NCBI GenBank assembly: GCA_001600355.1
Contig: BCJU01000002.1
Span: forward strand, 1,922,001 to 1,986,000
DNA length: 64,000 nucleotides
Direction: 5' to 3'
Source of the DNA: Meira nashicola
Taxonomy: Eukaryota > Basidiomycota > Exobasidiomycetes > Exobasidiales > Brachybasidiaceae
Positions 60,951 through 64,000 of the stretch are shown here, piece by piece. Position numbers and translations under genes: made by a program. The notes under the pieces were generated by a model that was given only the letters and a program-made list of their open reading frames with translations, was not told the DNA's origin and ran no database searches. Each line of letters begins with the position of its first letter. Within the stretch, counting starts at the first letter, position 1.

Positions 60951-63533
60951 TCATGCATCAGCAGGGAGCTCTTGTCCTTCCTCTTTGACTTGATCTGTAA
61001 CTTCTTCTTGTTGCCCTTGTTCTTCCTTTACGAAAGATGGACCAGAAGTGGCTGCATTTTCTAATGCTTCCAATTCATCTTCATCAATTTTCATCGATTG
61101 AGAATCTTCTTTTTGTTGTCGTTTTGCGTTTGCTTGTGCTTGAGCTTGTTTTTGTGCTTTACTAACCACAAATTGACGAGCACCAGATGGATTAGATAAA
61201 TCTTTTCCAAAAACTCTATAACTCATTGCGCTCTTTTCTTGTCTTTCTAACATTAAATTCATACTTGCCGGTGCACGCCAAATTGGTACGCAAATCGTTC
61301 GTTCGAGCTTTTGATCTTGATACGTTCCCGGAGCAACGTCCACCAAATGACTTCCGATATCTTCATTTTCAAGAGCTGTACGGAATTCGCCTTCGGGAAC
61401 ATCACTCAATTTAGGATAATGATTAGAGACCATAAAGGCAAAATCCGAAATTGACGCATGTAGAATCTTCTTTTCTTCGATCAAAGGACGTAAGACTGGA
61501 ATCGCATCAGAAGTTACACGCCATTTGCATTTCAATTGTGGATCCTTTCCTGAATCTTGTCGAGCGAAGGATCGAACACCACTGTTAATCAAACGCATCT
61601 TTAATGGATTTCCATATGGATGATCACCTTTTCCTGCGCCGCCAGATGTGATCAAAGCACGAACAGAAGTGCTTGTAAAGTAAGCAGATCGAAGAGGATT
61701 GGCATCACGATTTCGAACCAATAAATTGCGCTTATCGAACTTATCCGTCAAACCAAAGAATGAGACGATCGATTGGGATTGTTCGTTATTTTGATCAACA
61801 TAAACCATTGGATCCTCGCGATAAGGTGCACCTCCAGGCTGCCCGATATCTTCTGGCTTCTTCTCTACGGCAACACCGTTTGAAGGACCGGCACCATTCA
61901 CCTCTGCGGCCAAACCATCTGCAGTCTTGATGCGTTTATTCGAATCTTCCTCTTCATCGCCACTCAAGGGTCTCTTTACTGTGCTTTCTGCTTCTCCACT
62001 TTTCACCAAAGCTGCATCTTTTATCTCCATTGCCCTTACCATTCCATGAGCCATTCCTTCGCTCAATTCGGGTTCTGAGCCATCATCTTTTTCCAAAACA
62101 GCAACAAAGAAGCCTCCTGTGTTTTGATCATGAGGAAGGATACGCATGCATTTATCCAACCCAAGAGACTCTTCATCACCTTGTGGCCAAAGTGATTTGG
62201 GAACTCTCTCGCGCCATTCTGGTGCTAAATCTTCATGTTTTTCGACATAAGGAAGTTGAGGTAATGTATCGCGGTAGGAATCACCTGACGAAGCCTCTGC
62301 TTTATCTCCAACGTCCACTGCCTCCTTTTGTTCGCTGTCAGTCTCTCCTTCCGCAGTCTTGCCTGCATTCAGCCTATCCTTACTACCTTTCGTAGGACAA
62401 ACCTTCCAAGTGAATACACCCTTCTTGCGAATAAGTTGTGGGAATGCATGACTTTGATCGACGAGCTTTACTGTACCCTTGCAATCTCTCAAAGCTTGTG
62501 CTACAACAGCTTCATCTTCAATGGGATTCAAACTACAAGTAGAATAAACCAATCTTCCACCATTTCGTAGGCTTTGCAATCCACGCATCAAAATTCGTAA
62601 TTGCAATGGATGCAAAGAAGAACCATTATGCGGGTGCCAATCTTTCCAGATCATCAAGTTCTTTCGTAGCGTACCATCACCACTGCAAGGTACATCCGCT
62701 AACACCCGATCGAATTTCATCGTTCGTTCTTGAACATTCTCATTTCCCTTTGCATTCCATGGAACGCGAACGGAAGGCCATCTTGATGCGTCGCAATTTG
62801 AGACAACAATATTAGGCGAAGGCAAACGAGCAGATTGATGAACCAACATATGAGCACGTTTTGCATCAGCATCATTTGCGATCACGATTCCAGGTGGGCA
62901 AGGATCATAGGATTCTGCCGAGGTTGTCAAAGGACTGTGTAAAGCTTCGATCAATTGAGCAGTCTTTGAGCCTGGAGCAGCACACATGTCCAAGACGATA
63001 TGATGCGGTTCAACGTTTAAGAAAAGGGGTGGAATCATAGAGACAGTTTCTTGTCGCGAAATATTTCCAACTTCAGTTTCGTGAACCAAGAATTGTTGGA
63101 ATTTCTGAAATTGTTCTGTTTTGCGCAAAGCATTCTTTTTAACATCAATTTGCCATCCCATACTTTCAGGATACCAAGGCAATGCTTTTGGTGGCGGAAC
63201 TTGTTCACCTTCAAATTTGACATTGCTTAAATAAGGAAGATAAAAGTTTTGCATTTGTTCGATCAAGATTGCCGTTGTTGGTTTACCGGATGTGATTCTG
63301 AATGAAGTTGGGAGAGGAGCACGTAAGTGATCCAAAAATGCTTGCCATTGATCAGGTTGAACTATATTTTGATCCCAATAGTATGCTTCAAAGACTTTAT
63401 TCGTTTGCATTGCAGGTCCGTTACTTTGCCACGTATTTGAACGACCTCCGTCATCTCTACTTCGTGCGATTCCACCTCCATGTTTTGCACCACGTCTTCC
63501 TCTTCCTCTTCCACCTTTACCTCCTCTTGGCAT
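60951..63533 (-). CDS. NCL1: tRNA (cytosine-5)-methyltransferase NCL1/TRM4 (NSUN2)
   Basis: Encodes 860 residues from the ATG at 63531-63533 (PRGGKGGRGRGRRGAKH), a basic Gly/Arg tail usual for this protein; upstream codons are open but unlike protein. The SAM-binding motif DMCAAPGSKTAQLIEAL is near 181 and ANDADAKRAHMLVHQ follows. The two catalytic cysteines are Cys283 in ADVPCSGDGTLRKN and Cys333 in YSTCSLNPIEDE. The C-terminal half includes the family's RNA-binding-type region (VFGKDLSNPSGARQFV) and an acidic Glu/Gln-rich end. The enzyme places m5C in several tRNAs. Length exceeds yeast Ncl1 (684) through a low-complexity insert near 390-590. Confidence 0.93.
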   Translation of the reverse strand: MPRGGKGGRGRGRRGAKHGGGIARSRDDGGRSNTWQSNGPAMQTNKVFEAYYWDQNIVQPDQWQAFLDHLRAPLPTSFRITSGKPTTAILIEQMQNFYLPYLSNVKFEGEQVPPPKALPWYPESMGWQIDVKKNALRKTEQFQKFQQFLVHETEVGNISRQETVSMIPPLFLNVEPHHIVLDMCAAPGSKTAQLIEALHSPLTTSAESYDPCPPGIVIANDADAKRAHMLVHQSARLPSPNIVVSNCDASRWPSVRVPWNAKGNENVQERTMKFDRVLADVPCSGDGTLRKNLMIWKDWHPHNGSSLHPLQLRILMRGLQSLRNGGRLVYSTCSLNPIEDEAVVAQALRDCKGTVKLVDQSHAFPQLIRKKGVFTWKVCPTKGSKDRLNAGKTAEGETDSEQKEAVDVGDKAEASSGDSYRDTLPQLPYVEKHEDLAPEWRERVPKSLWPQGDEESLGLDKCMRILPHDQNTGGFFVAVLEKDDGSEPELSEGMAHGMVRAMEIKDAALVKSGEAESTVKRPLSGDEEEDSNKRIKTADGLAAEVNGAGPSNGVAVEKKPEDIGQPGGAPYREDPMVYVDQNNEQSQSIVSFFGLTDKFDKRNLLVRNRDANPLRSAYFTSTSVRALITSGGAGKGDHPYGNPLKMRLINSGVRSFARQDSGKDPQLKCKWRVTSDAIPVLRPLIEEKKILHASISDFAFMVSNHYPKLSDVPEGEFRTALENEDIGSHLVDVAPGTYQDQKLERTICVPIWRAPASMNLMLERQEKSAMSYRVFGKDLSNPSGARQFVVSKAQKQAQAQANAKRQQKEDSQSMKIDEDELEALENAATSGPSFVKEEQGQQEEVTDQVKEEGQELPADA

Positions 63534-63871
63534 GGTGAATTGAATGTATGCGGGTGGGGTAGAAAAAGTATGATTATGGTGGTATAGACAGCAGCAGCAT
63601 TGACCCTTTTCGGCAATCTGCAAGTCAATCTTCTTAATCTGCACTTTACTCTCCACCAGTGGGATTGACATCACAGTGCCATAGTGCTTGCACTGGCTTT
63701 TCTTCCATTTTTTTTTTGCAGAAGCAGGAATTAAAAAAAAAGTTTTGGCAGTATGGAGAGCAGGAAAGCGTCACGTGCTGCTTAACCTCTGAAATGGTGA
63801 TCATATCCAGACAATACTCTAAATATACAAATATGCATTGATGATAGGGTAAAAGTACAATTACATATATT
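63534..63871. other. Intergenic region between NCL1 and CLP1
   Basis: About 340 bp holding the NCL1 promoter and CLP1 3' flank. No supported gene. Confidence 0.4.
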
Positions 63872-64000
63872 TTACAAATCTTGCCAGTCTAGAGTGCCGA
63901 TCAAAGCAGTCTTACTCGGTAATCTACCCGGACTTGGACTTAAAACGGTCATCTTTTTCCGCGCGGCATCCACTTCGGCAACATGTACGAAACCAAGTAT
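63872..64000 (-). CDS. CLP1: CLP1-like mRNA 3'-end processing factor (C-terminal end)
   Basis: Forty-two codons and a TAA (63872-63874) of a leftward gene whose remainder lies beyond the window. The tail reads LGFVHVAEVDAARKKMTVL, then SPSPGRLPSK and the end LDWQDL. This is the closing strand pattern of CLP1 proteins (GFxxVxEVDxxRKKxxxLSPxPxxLP). CLP1 is a polynucleotide-kinase-like subunit of cleavage factor I in yeast and of tRNA splicing complexes in animals. Only the C-terminus is visible, so identification is by pattern recognition, with moderate confidence. Confidence 0.75.
   Translation of the reverse strand: MLGFVHVAEVDAARKKMTVLSPSPGRLPSKTALIGTLDWQDL

Overview
This is a eukaryotic nuclear window, almost certainly from a fungus. 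Most genes have no intron or one or two short introns (about 65-150 bp) with GTGAGT/GTAAGT donors and CAG/TAG acceptors. Genes lie close together on both strands, and the intergenic DNA is AT-rich with scattered CG-rich palindromes. A basidiomycete, possibly in or near Ustilaginomycotina, is my best inference from a seven-helix membrane protein family, a two-repeat Ser-rich single-pass membrane protein and an Rds1-like secreted protein. No marker gene here settles the lineage. I recognised no tRNA, rRNA, transposase, reverse transcriptase or CRISPR array.

Layout, left to right. 1-6 kb: the 3' end of a COQ10-like gene, a secreted histidine phosphatase, a single-pass membrane protein with a long tail, and an ornithine cyclodeaminase/mu-crystallin family enzyme. 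7-15 kb: an accessory-looking stretch with an Rds1/ferritin-like secreted protein, a small secreted protein resembling NIS1-type effectors, a cytochrome P450, a three-exon DHA1-type MFS transporter and a GNAT acetyltransferase. 15-29 kb: a SYG1/XPR1 phosphate transporter, a small two-exon protein, protoporphyrinogen oxidase, WDR70, a seven-helix membrane protein and 3-hydroxyisobutyryl-CoA hydrolase. 29.4-33.4 kb: a tandem array of three paralogs that I cannot assign to a known family. 33.5-38.7 kb: eIF1A, SHQ1, an aldo-keto reductase and a DHA2-type MFS pump. 41-64 kb: an Ark/Prk-type kinase, NAC beta, a membrane-anchored thioredoxin, EXO84, DOP1, a sulfate permease, an NCL1/NSUN2 tRNA methyltransferase and the 3' end of CLP1.

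The most unusual part is the tandem array at 29.45-33.4 kb. Gene C (31903-33154) is open throughout, with two exons and 393 residues. Copy B (about 31080-31589) keeps the first exon but carries stops at aligned positions and lacks the 3' half. Copy A (29454-30520) is full length except for one in-frame TAA, after which the same frame continues for 100 codons that align with the C-terminus of C. All three carry a diverged copy of the same roughly 140-bp upstream module. The shared N-terminal domain reads like a winged helix-turn-helix, and copy A also has a basic nuclear-localisation-like segment. I infer a young, lineage-restricted family of possible nuclear regulators undergoing duplication and decay.

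Much of the rest is housekeeping (haem, ubiquinone and valine metabolism, translation, snoRNP assembly, exocytosis, tRNA modification, 3'-end processing). Convergent pairs with short shared 3' gaps are common: HEM14/WDR70 81 bp, thioredoxin/EXO84 91 bp, XPR1/small protein 140 bp. EXO84 and DOP1 share a 364-bp divergent promoter region.
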